Below, one piece after another: positions 14,541-20,842 of a DNA stretch of 20,842 bases. This DNA comes from Woeseiaceae bacterium (GTDB taxonomy: Bacteria; Pseudomonadota; Gammaproteobacteria; Steroidobacterales; Woeseiaceae), in assembly GCA_013138675.1 (NCBI GenBank), contig WTCH01000009.1, positions 1 through 20,842 on the forward strand, written 5' to 3'. Made by a program: the position numbers and the translations under genes. Within the stretch, counting starts at the first letter, position 1. Each line of letters opens with the position of its first letter. The notes below the pieces were generated by a model. That model searched no databases, was not told the DNA's origin, and worked only from the letters and a program-made list of their open reading frames with translations.

Positions 14541-16273
14541 TACATGGCCTCCGGTGCAGACACGCCGAGTATAGTTAGGCCGTTTGCAATGACGACTTTA
14601 GTGGCAGCACACAATGCAAGACGCGCATCACGGACCTCGTCCGGATCATCGATGAATTTGTTGGCGTTGTACCAGCTGTGGAAGTCTGCCGCGAGGTCGC
14701 GCAGGTAATGCACAAGGTGTTGTGGCGCACGGTTGTTCGCCGCAAGCTCTATAACTTCCGGGTATCGACTCAATGCGGTCATCAGTGCCTTTTCCTGCGG
14801 GGAGCCCAGCACGGAGATAGTGTCTCTCGCGTGATCTTCATTCCAGGAAAGCGACTTCTCGGCAAGTTTCACGAACACATTTGAAATTCGTGCGTGTGCG
14901 TATTGAACGTAATAGACGGGGTTGTCGTTCGATTCGGACTTGGCGACGTCGAGATCGAAATCGAGATGTTGATCGTGACCGCGCGACACATAGAAGAATC
15001 GCGCAGCGTCATTGCCGACTTCTTCGCGCAACTGGCGCAGTGTGATGAACTTGCCGCCACGGGTGGTCATAGCGACCTTCTCACCATCGCGATACAGCGC
15101 AACGAATTGCACCAGATCGACAACCAGGTCTTCGGCCGAATAGCCCATGGCCGCGAGTCCACCGCCTACGCGGGTAATGTAACCGTGGTGATCGGCGCCC
15201 AGTATGTCGATCAGAAGATCAAAACCGCGTTCGCGCTTGTCGAAATGATAGGCGATGTCCGATGCGAAGTAAGTCTTGACGCCGTTGGCGCGCACAACAA
15301 CACGGTCTTTCTCATCGCCGAACTCGGTTGCCCGAAACCACTTCGCACCGTCCTTTTCATACACCTTGCCACTTTTCTCGAGTGCGGCCAGAGCATCATC
15401 GATACGACCTTCGGTCGTCAGGCTCTGTTCAGAAAACCACTTGTCGAACGTCACACCGAATTCGGCGAGATCGTCCTCGATGTCTACACGAATCAACTCC
15501 AGAGATTGTTGCCGGAGTTTGTTAAACCCCTCATTTCCGAGTGACTCTTTCGCGTGCGCGATCAAGGCTTCGATGACCTCTTCCTTATCGCCGTCCGGCA
15601 GACCATCGAACAGATTGTTGGCGATAACGATGCCGTCGGTGTCGATCTCGCTGGCAATGTCGCGGATATAATCGCCGCGGTAGCCGGCCTCGGGAAACGC
15701 GATCTCCGTGCCTTGCGATTCGAGCCAGCGCAGGTAAACACTGACACCAAGAATATCCATTTGGCGGCCAGCATCATTGACGTAGTACTCGCGCTCGACC
15801 GGGTAGCCGGCGGCCTCGAGCAGGTTTCCGACGGTTGCGCCGAATGCGGCGAGCCGACCATGCCCCACGTGCAGTGGCCCGGTGGGATTGGCGGATACGA
15901 ATTCGAGCAGGATTCGGGGTCGCTCCCGCGCTTCCTGCCGTCCGTAGCACACGCCCTGGTCGAGAATGGTGCCAAGCTCGCCGTGGAAGGCTGTCGCGCT
16001 CAGGTGAAAGTTGATGAAACCGGGACCCGCGATATCAACGCCGTCGAGTTGCGCGTTACTCGCAATGTTCTCAATGATCTTCGCGGCGATATCCCGCGGA
16101 CTCATGCGGGCAGGTTTGGCCAGCCGCATAGCGATATTGCTGGCGAAGTCACCATGACTGGGGTCACGCGTGCGCTCGATTGTGCTTTCGACGGGCAGGT
16201 CCGACACCACGTCGGCGAGCTCGGGCAGCTCGGCCAGTGCATTGGTGAGAATTTGGGAGACTATAGATTTCAT
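14540..16273 (-). CDS. argS: Arginyl-tRNA synthetase
   Basis: Class I synthetase charging tRNA-Arg. The 577-residue protein (E. coli 577) has the N-terminal Add1-type tRNA-recognition domain (about 1-110), the HIGH motif as HVGHG at 135-139 in SANPTGPLHVGHGR, and the Arg-binding region. GEKVAMTTRGGKF stands in place of the KMSK loop, which is frequently degenerate in ArgRS. A helical DALR anticodon-binding domain ends the protein (SRYPEVIELAANNRAPQHLV onward). The ATG at 16273 gives the normal family N-terminus; there is no clean Shine-Dalgarno because a REP-like palindrome occupies the bases just before it. priA ends 46 nt upstream on the same strand with no terminator other than that palindrome, so priA-argS-SPOR-CapA may form one transcript. 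Confidence 0.98.
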   Translation of the reverse strand: MKSIVSQILTNALAELPELADVVSDLPVESTIERTRDPSHGDFASNIAMRLAKPARMSPRDIAAKIIENIASNAQLDGVDIAGPGFINFHLSATAFHGELGTILDQGVCYGRQEARERPRILLEFVSANPTGPLHVGHGRLAAFGATVGNLLEAAGYPVEREYYVNDAGRQMDILGVSVYLRWLESQGTEIAFPEAGYRGDYIRDIASEIDTDGIVIANNLFDGLPDGDKEEVIEALIAHAKESLGNEGFNKLRQQSLELIRVDIEDDLAEFGVTFDKWFSEQSLTTEGRIDDALAALEKSGKVYEKDGAKWFRATEFGDEKDRVVVRANGVKTYFASDIAYHFDKRERGFDLLIDILGADHHGYITRVGGGLAAMGYSAEDLVVDLVQFVALYRDGEKVAMTTRGGKFITLRQLREEVGNDAARFFYVSRGHDQHLDFDLDVAKSESNDNPVYYVQYAHARISNVFVKLAEKSLSWNEDHARDTISVLGSPQEKALMTALSRYPEVIELAANNRAPQHLVHYLRDLAADFHSWYNANKFIDDPDEVRDARLALCAATKVVIANGLTILGVSAPEAM

Positions 16274-16275
16274 TT

Positions 16276-16303
16276 GATTTCGCCCGCAGGGGCAGGCTCC
16301 AAC
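16276..16303 (-). repeat. Single REP-like element directly upstream of argS
   Basis: Minus-strand bases 16303-16276 read GTTGGAG, then CCTGCCCCTGCGGG, then CGAAATC: the same plan as the REP units in the def-fmt gap (GTAGGAG, palindrome, CGAAT). The middle folds as GCCTGC with GCGGGC, one G-T pair, around a short loop. It ends 2 nt before the argS ATG and thus replaces the Shine-Dalgarno region. Sequence identity to the other copy is limited to the flanks, so it may belong to a sister REP family. Confidence 0.5.
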
Positions 16304-16319
16304 AGGACGCGCAATTCTA

Positions 16320-18527
16320 CTAGAACAGTTCGATGGGATCGACGTCGATCGACCAACGCACTTTGCGCGCCGCAGGCTCGGCCTCCAGGGCCGGCCTCAG
16401 ATCCGCGAGAACGGTATGCAGGCCCTTCCTGTCTGAGCTCTGCAGCAGCAGCTGGGCCCGGTAGCGGCCGGCTCGGCGGGCCATTGGTGCATCGACGGGA
16501 CCCAGCACGCGCAGATATTCCTGTTGCCGGGCCTCAATGCGCTGTTTCGCCACGTCCAGGAACGCATGTGCGTCGTTCTTCGAGTGCGCGGCTGATCGGA
16601 TCAGCGCCAGCCAGGTGAATGGCGGCCAGCGTGTTTCCTCACGCTCGGAGAGAGCATCTCCCGCAATCTGCGCGTAGCCACCCTCGACCAGGCAGGGCCA
16701 GAACGGATTCTCGGGGAATGCGGTCTGGATGATCACCTCACCCTGCCGGGACTCCCGGCCCGCTCGTCCCGCGACCTGGATGATTGACTGGGCCATGCGC
16801 TCTGCAGATCGAAAATCAGTGCCGAATAAACCCTGGTCCGCGTTGACGACACCAACAAGGGTCAGTTTCGGAAAGTGATGGCCTTTCGAAAGCATCTGCG
16901 TACCGACAAGAATGTCAGCGTCACCCTTGGCCGCCTTTTCCAGCGCCTCTCCAATGGCGCCGCGCCGCTGCATGCTGTCGCTGTCGATTCGATCGATCCG
17001 TCGTCCGGGGAAATGTTCGCGCAGTGCGTCCTCGAGCCTTTCGGTACCTTCACCGAGCGGTCGGACGACCGCTCCGCACTCGGAACAGGACTCGTCGAGT
17101 GGTCGGGACGCGCCACAATGGTGGCATCGCAGAACCCTGTCGCGTGCGTGAACTGTCATGCGCGAGTCGCAGCGAGCGCATTCCGCGATGTGTCCGCAGC
17201 TGGCACAGATGAGTGTTGGCGCGAATCCACGACGATTAAGAAAAATCAGCGCCTGCCCATCGTTGCCGAGATGTGATCGAATTGCCTTGATCAGTGGCTC
17301 ACTAAGGCCGTCGTTGGCGGGCGCACGTGTCAGGTCGACAAGCCGAAACTCCGGCGGGCTTGCGCCACCCGCTCGCACGGGCAGCTCGAGTCGAATGAAA
17401 TTTCCAGTGCGACAATGCTGCAGCACCTCGAGCGTGGGCGTTGCGGATCCGAGAATAATGGGTATGTCGTGGCGCTTCGCTCGGGCAATCGCGAGGTCTC
17501 TGGCGGAATAGCGCAGTCCCTCCTGTTGTTTGAAAGAATGATCGTGTTCTTCGTCAATCACGATCAGCCCGACGTCGGGCATCGGCGTAAAGACAGCGGA
17601 ACGCGTGCCAACGACGAGCTTCGCCGCGCCGGACCGGGCGCTGCGCCAACTCGAAAGGCGTGCCCTATCTGTCAGGTTGGAGTGCAAGACCGCTGGAGCT
17701 ACACCTAGTCGACTTGAGAGACGCTTCACGAGTTGCGGAGTAAGCCCAATTTCGGGGACCAGGATCAATACCTGCTTACCCGCGTCGAGCACATTGCGCA
17801 TGAGCTGCAGGTAAACTTCAGTCTTGCCGCTGCCGGTGACACCGTCGAGCAGGTAGGCGGCAAAACCGGATCCGGCGCGAATGGTCTCCAGCGCTTGCTG
17901 CTGGTCCGGGTTCAGGTTGGGACCTGGTTCGGCCTCTGCAACTGTCGCGAACTCGGGTTCTTCGCCAATGGCGTCGAAGCTCGATGCATAGCCTTTCTCG
18001 AACAGGCCTTTTGCTGCCCGTCGCCATGTCGGCAGGTGTTCGCTGAGCGTGTCGGTATCAATGCCGTTGCCGCCGGCATCGATCAGAGTCTCAAGTAGCT
18101 CCGCCTGTTTGGGTGCGCGCCTCGCCAGAGTCTCAATGTCGGCGGACGTGCCTGCATCGCTAATTGCCACAAAGGTCTGGGTTGGGTGCAACGCTTTACC
18201 CTGACGCAGCAGGGTGGGAAGTGCGGTTGCGACGACCTCACCAATGGGATGGTGGTAATAGTCGCTCGTAAAGCGAATGAGCCAGAGGTCGTCTGTGGAC
18301 AACAGTGGCTCATCATCAAGCGTGGCGACCGAGTGGCGGATCTTCGCGACCGGTATGTCACTCGTGGTCGCCTCTGCCATGACGATGCCAACCTGCTGAC
18401 GGCGGCCGAACGGGACCAGCACCCGGCTGCCCGATTGCGCGGCGGGCCCCCCGGAGGCTGGCAGGTAGTCGAACTCGCGCGACAAAGGCACGCTGACGGC
18501 GACTTTCAGGATGCGTGGGTTGGTCAC
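16320..18527 (-). CDS. priA: Primosomal protein N' (replication restart helicase PriA)
   Basis: 3'-5' superfamily 2 helicase that reloads the replisome at collapsed forks. The 735-residue protein (E. coli 732) has the N-terminal 3' DNA-binding domain (VAVSVPLSREFDYL). The helicase core contains Walker A DGVTGSGKT (228-236), Walker B/DEEH at 325-328 (VIDEEHDHSFKQQEG), GSATP at 360-364, and RGFAPTLICASCG with the eight zinc-binding cysteines C441, C444, C450, C453, C468, C471, C481 and C484. Helicase motif VI QVAGRAGR is present, and the C-terminal domain ends in VDVDPIELF. The start is a GTG at 18527, which gives the family N-terminus; no ATG or better ribosome site is available. The gene faces away from the sigma factor gene across a 140-nt gap that holds several TTGAC half-sites. 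Confidence 0.98.
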   Translation of the reverse strand: MTNPRILKVAVSVPLSREFDYLPASGGPAAQSGSRVLVPFGRRQQVGIVMAEATTSDIPVAKIRHSVATLDDEPLLSTDDLWLIRFTSDYYHHPIGEVVATALPTLLRQGKALHPTQTFVAISDAGTSADIETLARRAPKQAELLETLIDAGGNGIDTDTLSEHLPTWRRAAKGLFEKGYASSFDAIGEEPEFATVAEAEPGPNLNPDQQQALETIRAGSGFAAYLLDGVTGSGKTEVYLQLMRNVLDAGKQVLILVPEIGLTPQLVKRLSSRLGVAPAVLHSNLTDRARLSSWRSARSGAAKLVVGTRSAVFTPMPDVGLIVIDEEHDHSFKQQEGLRYSARDLAIARAKRHDIPIILGSATPTLEVLQHCRTGNFIRLELPVRAGGASPPEFRLVDLTRAPANDGLSEPLIKAIRSHLGNDGQALIFLNRRGFAPTLICASCGHIAECARCDSRMTVHARDRVLRCHHCGASRPLDESCSECGAVVRPLGEGTERLEDALREHFPGRRIDRIDSDSMQRRGAIGEALEKAAKGDADILVGTQMLSKGHHFPKLTLVGVVNADQGLFGTDFRSAERMAQSIIQVAGRAGRESRQGEVIIQTAFPENPFWPCLVEGGYAQIAGDALSEREETRWPPFTWLALIRSAAHSKNDAHAFLDVAKQRIEARQQEYLRVLGPVDAPMARRAGRYRAQLLLQSSDRKGLHTVLADLRPALEAEPAARKVRWSIDVDPIELF

Positions 18528-18530
18528 AGA

Positions 18531-18627
18531 GTCAATTTGACATAATCAATAGTGTTCTGTGTCAACCGGCTGGCTGACACGGCGTTAAACAAGTGTGACA
18601 CGGTAGATCACCTCGTGGCTGAGTCAA
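18531..18627. promoter_or_regulatory. Cluster of GTCAA/TTGAC and TGACAC half-sites between priA and the sigma factor gene
   Basis: Within about 100 bp there are a palindrome GTCAA-T-TTGAC (18531-18541), a TTGACA on the plus strand (18537-18542) facing TGTCAA (18560-18565) 17 bp later, TGACACGG twice (18575-18582 and 18596-18603, 21 bp apart), and GTCAA again at 18623-18627. GTGTCA at 18559-18564 and TGACAC at 18575-18580 form an inverted pair. The density suggests binding sites for one regulator, of unknown identity, acting on one or both divergent genes. Confidence 0.4.
18562..18586 (+). promoter_or_regulatory. Candidate ECF-type promoter of the sigma cassette
   Basis: TCAACC (18562-18567), with the AAC core typical of ECF -35 elements, is followed after 15 nt by CGTT (18583-18586), an ECF-like -10. 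Transcription would start about 75 nt before the sigma gene's ATG. ECF operons often autoregulate through such sites, but the motifs are short and the spacing is at the low end, so this is tentative. No good sigma-70 -10 follows the nearby TTGACA. Confidence 0.3.
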
Positions 18628-18667
18628 GAGGACAGCAAAAGATGGTAATCGACATGGAGTCGTACCC

Positions 18668-19276
18668 ATGAGCACCTGCACTGGTGTTTTTGCGGTATCT
18701 TGCATCCGCGAGCAACGGACGGGAGCAAAGGCGCTGCAACGTGAACGGCAACTCAACCAGTTCCTCACCGAAGTGGAGCGGCGCGCCTTGCGTATTGCCG
18801 AAATCGCAGTCCGCGACCGCGACGAGGCGCTCGATCTCGTACAGGATGCGATGATTAAGCTGGCGCGCAACTATGCCGAGCGGCCCGAGGGTGAATGGGC
18901 GCCGCTTTTTTACCGCATCCTGCAGAATGGGGTGCGCGACTGGCATCGTCGCCAAAAGGTCAAAAATCGTGTCATGGTGTGGTTCGGGCGAGGCGCTTCG
19001 GGTGAGGATGACTATGACGTCACCGCCAATGCGCCGGACCTTGCGGGACGCTCGCCGGATGTCGAGTTGCAGACGCACGAAGCAATGCAGCGCCTGGAAG
19101 TCTCGGTACACGAGTTACCTGGCAGGCAGCGCGAAGCATTCATGCTGCGCACATTTGAAGGGCTTGATGTGGCCGGAACGGCCGTTGCAATGGGGTGCAG
19201 CGAGGGCAGCGTCAAGACGCATTATTCCCGGGCCGTACACAGGCTGCGGGAGAAGTTGGGAGATCACTGGCAATGA
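18668..19276 (+). CDS. ECF-like RNA polymerase sigma factor
   Basis: A 202-residue sigma-70 family protein. Region 2 spans about 31-98: EALDLVQDAMIKLARNY matches the core-binding 2.1/2.2 segment, and FYRILQNGVRDWHRR resembles regions 2.3/2.4 that melt and read the -10. An acidic linker (111-134) separates it from region 4 (about 138-198), with HELPGRQREAFMLRTFEGLD and the recognition helix CSEGSVKTHYSRAVHRLREKL. There is no region 1.1 or region 3, hence ECF type. The ATG at 18668 has GGAG 8 nt upstream, but it gives a 27-residue leader with two cysteines (C4, C12) that is not part of the sigma fold; a shorter protein starting near residue 28 would need a non-ATG start. The stop overlaps the anti-sigma-like gene's start (ATGA). 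Together with that membrane partner it probably responds to an envelope condition. Confidence 0.87.
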   Translation: MSTCTGVFAVSCIREQRTGAKALQRERQLNQFLTEVERRALRIAEIAVRDRDEALDLVQDAMIKLARNYAERPEGEWAPLFYRILQNGVRDWHRRQKVKNRVMVWFGRGASGEDDYDVTANAPDLAGRSPDVELQTHEAMQRLEVSVHELPGRQREAFMLRTFEGLDVAGTAVAMGCSEGSVKTHYSRAVHRLREKLGDHWQ

Positions 19277-19641
19277 ATGATCCAGGAAAAAACGAGCAAA
19301 TCGAGGACCGTGCGAAAACGCTATTCGATGACAGTGTCGAGCGGCTCGATGCCGCCACGTTGTCACGACTCAACCAGGGCCGGCACAAGGCAATGGATGA
19401 GTTGCGGCACGCCGAGAACACCGTTAGTTGGGGCCGATGGCTGCCGGCAGCCGGTGTTGCAGCGGTGGCAGTTGTGACCATCATGGTCATGCGCGGGCCT
19501 GTCGATGTCACTGACGGTCCCGTAACGGCGTCCGACTTCGAGATGTTGATTGAGGCGGACAGTCTCGAGATGTTTGAGGATCTCGAGTTTTACAGTTTGC
19601 TCGACGAGGTGGATCCGGAAACGAACGGTAATGTCGGCTAG
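19273..19641 (+). CDS. Single-pass membrane protein, probable anti-sigma factor
   Basis: A 122-residue protein with a charged, helical cytoplasmic part (1-54: EDRAKTLFDDSVERLDAATL, then RLNQGRHKAMDELRH), one membrane span (about 56-73, WLPAAGVAAVAVVTIMVM), and a short acidic periplasmic tail (EADSLEMFEDLEFYSLLDE). Size, topology and overlap with the sigma stop are those of an anti-sigma factor that holds the sigma factor at the inner membrane. No zinc-binding HxxxCxxC motif is present, so it is not a ZAS-type anti-sigma factor. It resembles DUF3619-type proteins of comparable cassettes only loosely. The ATG at 19273 was chosen over an in-frame ATG at 19195 because the latter lies deep inside the sigma gene. 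The tail motif LEFYSLLDE (104-112) resembles LEYLGLWEE in the next protein. Confidence 0.65.
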   Translation: MNDPGKNEQIEDRAKTLFDDSVERLDAATLSRLNQGRHKAMDELRHAENTVSWGRWLPAAGVAAVAVVTIMVMRGPVDVTDGPVTASDFEMLIEADSLEMFEDLEFYSLLDEVDPETNGNVG

Positions 19642-19861
19642 TAAGGTAGCTCTTGTCGGAGCCTTTCTGCTGGTATGCGGTGTCGTGTTTGCCGCCGATG
19701 AAGAAACACCCGACCCGGAGTTCCTGGAGTACCTGGGCCTCTGGGAGGAATCGGATGAGGACTGGCTGATTTTTGATGAGCCGGTGACCGCCGAAACAGA
19801 TGAGCGGAGCGATCCCGCGCCCGAAGGCGAAGAGTCGACGGAGAAGACAGATGAAAGCTAA
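19631..19861 (+). CDS. Small exported acidic protein of the sigma cassette
   Basis: A 76-residue protein with a clear signal peptide (SASKVALVGAFLLVCGVVFA, likely cut before ADEE near residue 21-22). The mature part of about 55 residues is strongly acidic, with one aromatic cluster FLEYLGLWEESDEDW (31-45) and a disordered Glu/Asp/Thr/Ser tail. No known enzyme motif is seen and no family function is recognised; small proteins with a similar LG-x-W-E cluster recur in comparable sigma/DUF3106 operons as far as I recall. It starts inside the anti-sigma-like gene (11-nt overlap) and overlaps the DUF3106 gene by 11 nt, so all four genes are likely translated as a coupled set. A role as a periplasmic link between the anti-sigma tail and the DUF3106 protein is speculation. 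Confidence 0.65.
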   Translation: MSASKVALVGAFLLVCGVVFAADEETPDPEFLEYLGLWEESDEDWLIFDEPVTAETDERSDPAPEGEESTEKTDES

Positions 19862-20324
19862 GATTTTGCTGACACTTGCGTTACTGATGTTTGCAGCCTG
19901 TGCGGCCGCGGATGATGCGAGTGTTGCCTGGGCCGACCTCAATGAGGATCAGCAGCAGGTGCTGAGCCGCTTCGCCGAGAACTGGGATAACCTCGATGCG
20001 GAACGGCAGGCAAGACTGTCGAAGGGTGCTAATCGCTGGGCCCGAATGACTCCGGAACAGCGCGATGCTGCGCAGAACCGCTTCCAGCAGTGGCGTGACC
20101 TGCCGCCGGACCGTAAAGACCAGATTCGAGATGGTTACCGGCAGTTCAGTGATATGTCGCCTGCCGAACAGCGGCGTGTCAAAGACAATTACCGTCGATT
20201 CCAGCGCATGCCGCCCGAGCGCCGACAGCAACTGCGCGATCGCATGCGCGATATGACGCCGGAACAGCGCAAGCGCCTTCGCGAACGCGCGACTGACCGG
20301 CCTCGTACACCGAAACGCGATTAG
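19851..20324 (+). CDS. DUF3106 exported repeat protein
   Basis: A 157-residue protein with a signal sequence (MKAKILLTLALLMFAACAAA); cleavage is either ordinary, near ADD, or at FAAC as a lipoprotein, the lipobox being imperfect because of F at -3. The rest is almost entirely helical and highly charged, built from an 18-residue repeat: units at 28-45, 46-63, 64-81, 82-99, 100-117 and a shortened 118-133. The pattern is [DR]-[LM]-x-[PED]-x-[QR]-R near the start and an aromatic W or F at the end (W45, W63, W81, F99, F117). Motifs such as MTPEQR recall the LTxxQ motif of Spy/CpxP periplasmic chaperones. It matches the DUF3106 family, of unknown function. GGAGAAG lies 5-6 nt before the ATG. The upstream in-frame ATG at 19800 was rejected because it puts a basic stretch before the signal. 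No terminator follows. Confidence 0.82.
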   Translation: MKAKILLTLALLMFAACAAADDASVAWADLNEDQQQVLSRFAENWDNLDAERQARLSKGANRWARMTPEQRDAAQNRFQQWRDLPPDRKDQIRDGYRQFSDMSPAEQRRVKDNYRRFQRMPPERRQQLRDRMRDMTPEQRKRLRERATDRPRTPKRD

Positions 20325-20325
20325 C

Positions 20326-20353
20326 TGCAGGAGCCACCCCGCGGGCCCCCGAT
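20326..20353 (+). repeat. Possible degenerate REP-like palindrome downstream of the DUF3106 gene
   Basis: TGCAGGAG followed by CCACCCCGCGGGCCCC and CGAT copies the REP plan seen at the def-fmt and priA-argS gaps with one mismatch in the GTAGGAG head. The middle contains the 8-bp palindrome CCCGCGGG. It begins 2 nt after the DUF3106 stop and could act as a weak transcript end; no T tract follows. It may also be chance GC-rich sequence. Confidence 0.3.
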
Positions 20354-20371
20354 GTAGGTAATTCTCCCCAA

Positions 20372-20400
20372 TCGACCCGGCATACCGTTATTGGTAGAGT
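20372..20400 (+). promoter_or_regulatory. Candidate extended -10 promoter of pntA
   Basis: TCGACC (20372-20377, 4 of 6 to the -35 consensus), a 17-nt spacer and TAGAGT (20395-20400, 4 of 6 to the -10), preceded by the extended -10 dinucleotide TG at 20392-20393. A start near 20407 gives a leader of about 20 nt that includes the strong ribosome site. The spacing is ideal but both hexamers are moderate. Confidence 0.45.
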
Positions 20401-20411
20401 ACGCCGGTCCT

Positions 20412-20419
20412 GAGGGAGG
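20412..20419 (+). promoter_or_regulatory. Strong ribosome binding site of pntA
   Basis: GAGGGAGG lies 7 nt before the ATG at 20427. It fixes the pntA start and contrasts with def, fmt and argS, which lack a recognisable Shine-Dalgarno. Confidence 0.85.
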
Positions 20420-20426
20420 CTAAGCA

Positions 20427-20842
20427 ATGAAAATCGGTGTTCCGAGAGAGATTCACGCAGGTGAACAGCGCGTCGCAACGACCCCTGATGTCGCATCTCA
20501 ATTGATCAAACTGGGCTACAGCGTGGCGGTTGAGAAAGACGCTGGTGCTGCTGCGAAATTCTCAAACAGCGCCTACGAAGAGGCGGGCTGCGAAGTACTC
20601 GCGTCTGCTGATGCGGTTTGGGAACAGTCCGACATTATCTTCAAGGTGCGCGCACCTGAGGGTGGTGAGGAAGGCAAGTTGCGTGCTGACCAGACATTGA
20701 TCAGCTTCCTCGCGCCCGGACAGAACCCCGAGCTGCTCAAGCAGCTGACCGAAAGTGGTGGCACAGCCCTGTCAATGGATAGCGTGCCGCGCATTTCGCG
20801 GGCGCAGAAAATGGATGCGCTGAGCTCGATGGCCAATATCGC
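20427..20842 (+). CDS. pntA: NAD(P) transhydrogenase subunit alpha, C-terminus cut by window edge
   Basis: The proton-translocating transhydrogenase moves hydride between NADH and NADP across the inner membrane; the alpha subunit carries the NAD-binding domain. The first 138 codons are visible and align along their length with E. coli PntA: MKIGVPREIHAGEQRVATTP at the start, then FLAPGQNPELLKQL, and at the edge MDSVPRISRAQKMDALSSM, where E. coli has MDSVPRISRAQSLDALSSM. Alanine dehydrogenase shares the fold, but the SVPRISRAQ-DALSSMANIA stretch is characteristic of transhydrogenase. The ATG has an excellent Shine-Dalgarno. Whether the full protein is an E. coli-type long subunit or the split PntAA form cannot be told, because most of it, including any membrane segments, lies beyond the window. 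It has its own candidate promoter, 103 nt after the DUF3106 gene. Confidence 0.94.
   Translation, partial: MKIGVPREIHAGEQRVATTPDVASQLIKLGYSVAVEKDAGAAAKFSNSAYEEAGCEVLASADAVWEQSDIIFKVRAPEGGEEGKLRADQTLISFLAPGQNPELLKQLTESGGTALSMDSVPRISRAQKMDALSSMANI

Noticed and set aside
15554..16618. Open frame of 354 codons on the plus strand across argS and the priA end
   Set aside because: It lies entirely opposite argS and priA, which have complete motifs; the translation has no recognisable domain and is the usual GC-rich antisense shadow.
18537..18565. TTGACA-N17-TGTCAA as a sigma-70 promoter
   Set aside because: The -35 is perfect, but TGTCAA is not an acceptable -10 on either strand, so it is treated as inverted half-sites instead.

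Overview
The window reads as chromosomal core DNA of a moderately GC-rich gammaproteobacterium. The order tsaC-topA-smg-dprA-lysM facing def-fmt-rsmB, followed by a DUF4390 gene and an NtrY/NtrX pair, is a conserved housekeeping neighbourhood in Pseudomonas, Chromatiales and Xanthomonadales relatives. The TopA type without zinc fingers and the NtrYX-like pair next to rsmB fit the Chromatiales/Xanthomonadales/Woeseia side better than Enterobacteria, but a species cannot be named. Protein genes fill nearly the whole window; no rRNA, tRNA, CRISPR, prophage or insertion sequence was seen, and no stretch over 300 bases lacks a gene.

Layout. (1) Bases 1-5535, minus strand: a LysM exported protein, dprA, smg, topA and tsaC (cut by the left edge). 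This block covers peptidoglycan binding, DNA uptake/recombination, DNA topology and tRNA t6A modification. Two intrinsic terminators split it. (2) Bases 5536-5770: divergent control region with a two-faced -10 element and a palindrome. (3) Bases 5771-12780, plus strand: def, fmt, rsmB, DUF4390, ntrY-like kinase and ntrX-like regulator, with mostly overlapping start/stop codons from fmt onward. It combines N-terminal formyl handling, 16S rRNA methylation and an envelope-sensing two-component system. (4) Bases 12764-18527, minus strand: priA, argS, a SPOR-domain membrane protein and a CapA-like lipoprotein, tightly packed. (5) Bases 18668-20324, plus strand: a four-gene overlapping cassette of ECF-like sigma factor, single-pass membrane anti-sigma-like protein, small exported acidic protein, and exported DUF3106 repeat protein. 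(6) From 20427: start of pntA, cut by the right edge.

The most interesting parts are the sigma/DUF3106 cassette, a REPIN-type palindrome pair fused to the def stop codon, a second REP-like unit directly upstream of argS, and an NtrX-type regulator that has lost the residues needed for ATP hydrolysis and sigma-54 contact. The cassette's regulatory gap holds repeated TTGAC/TGACAC half-sites. Its two membrane/exported partners share a short acidic-aromatic motif, and its last protein has a strict 18-residue repeat. The cassette looks like an envelope-responsive sigma module. Its domains belong to families of unknown function, so its role is inference.
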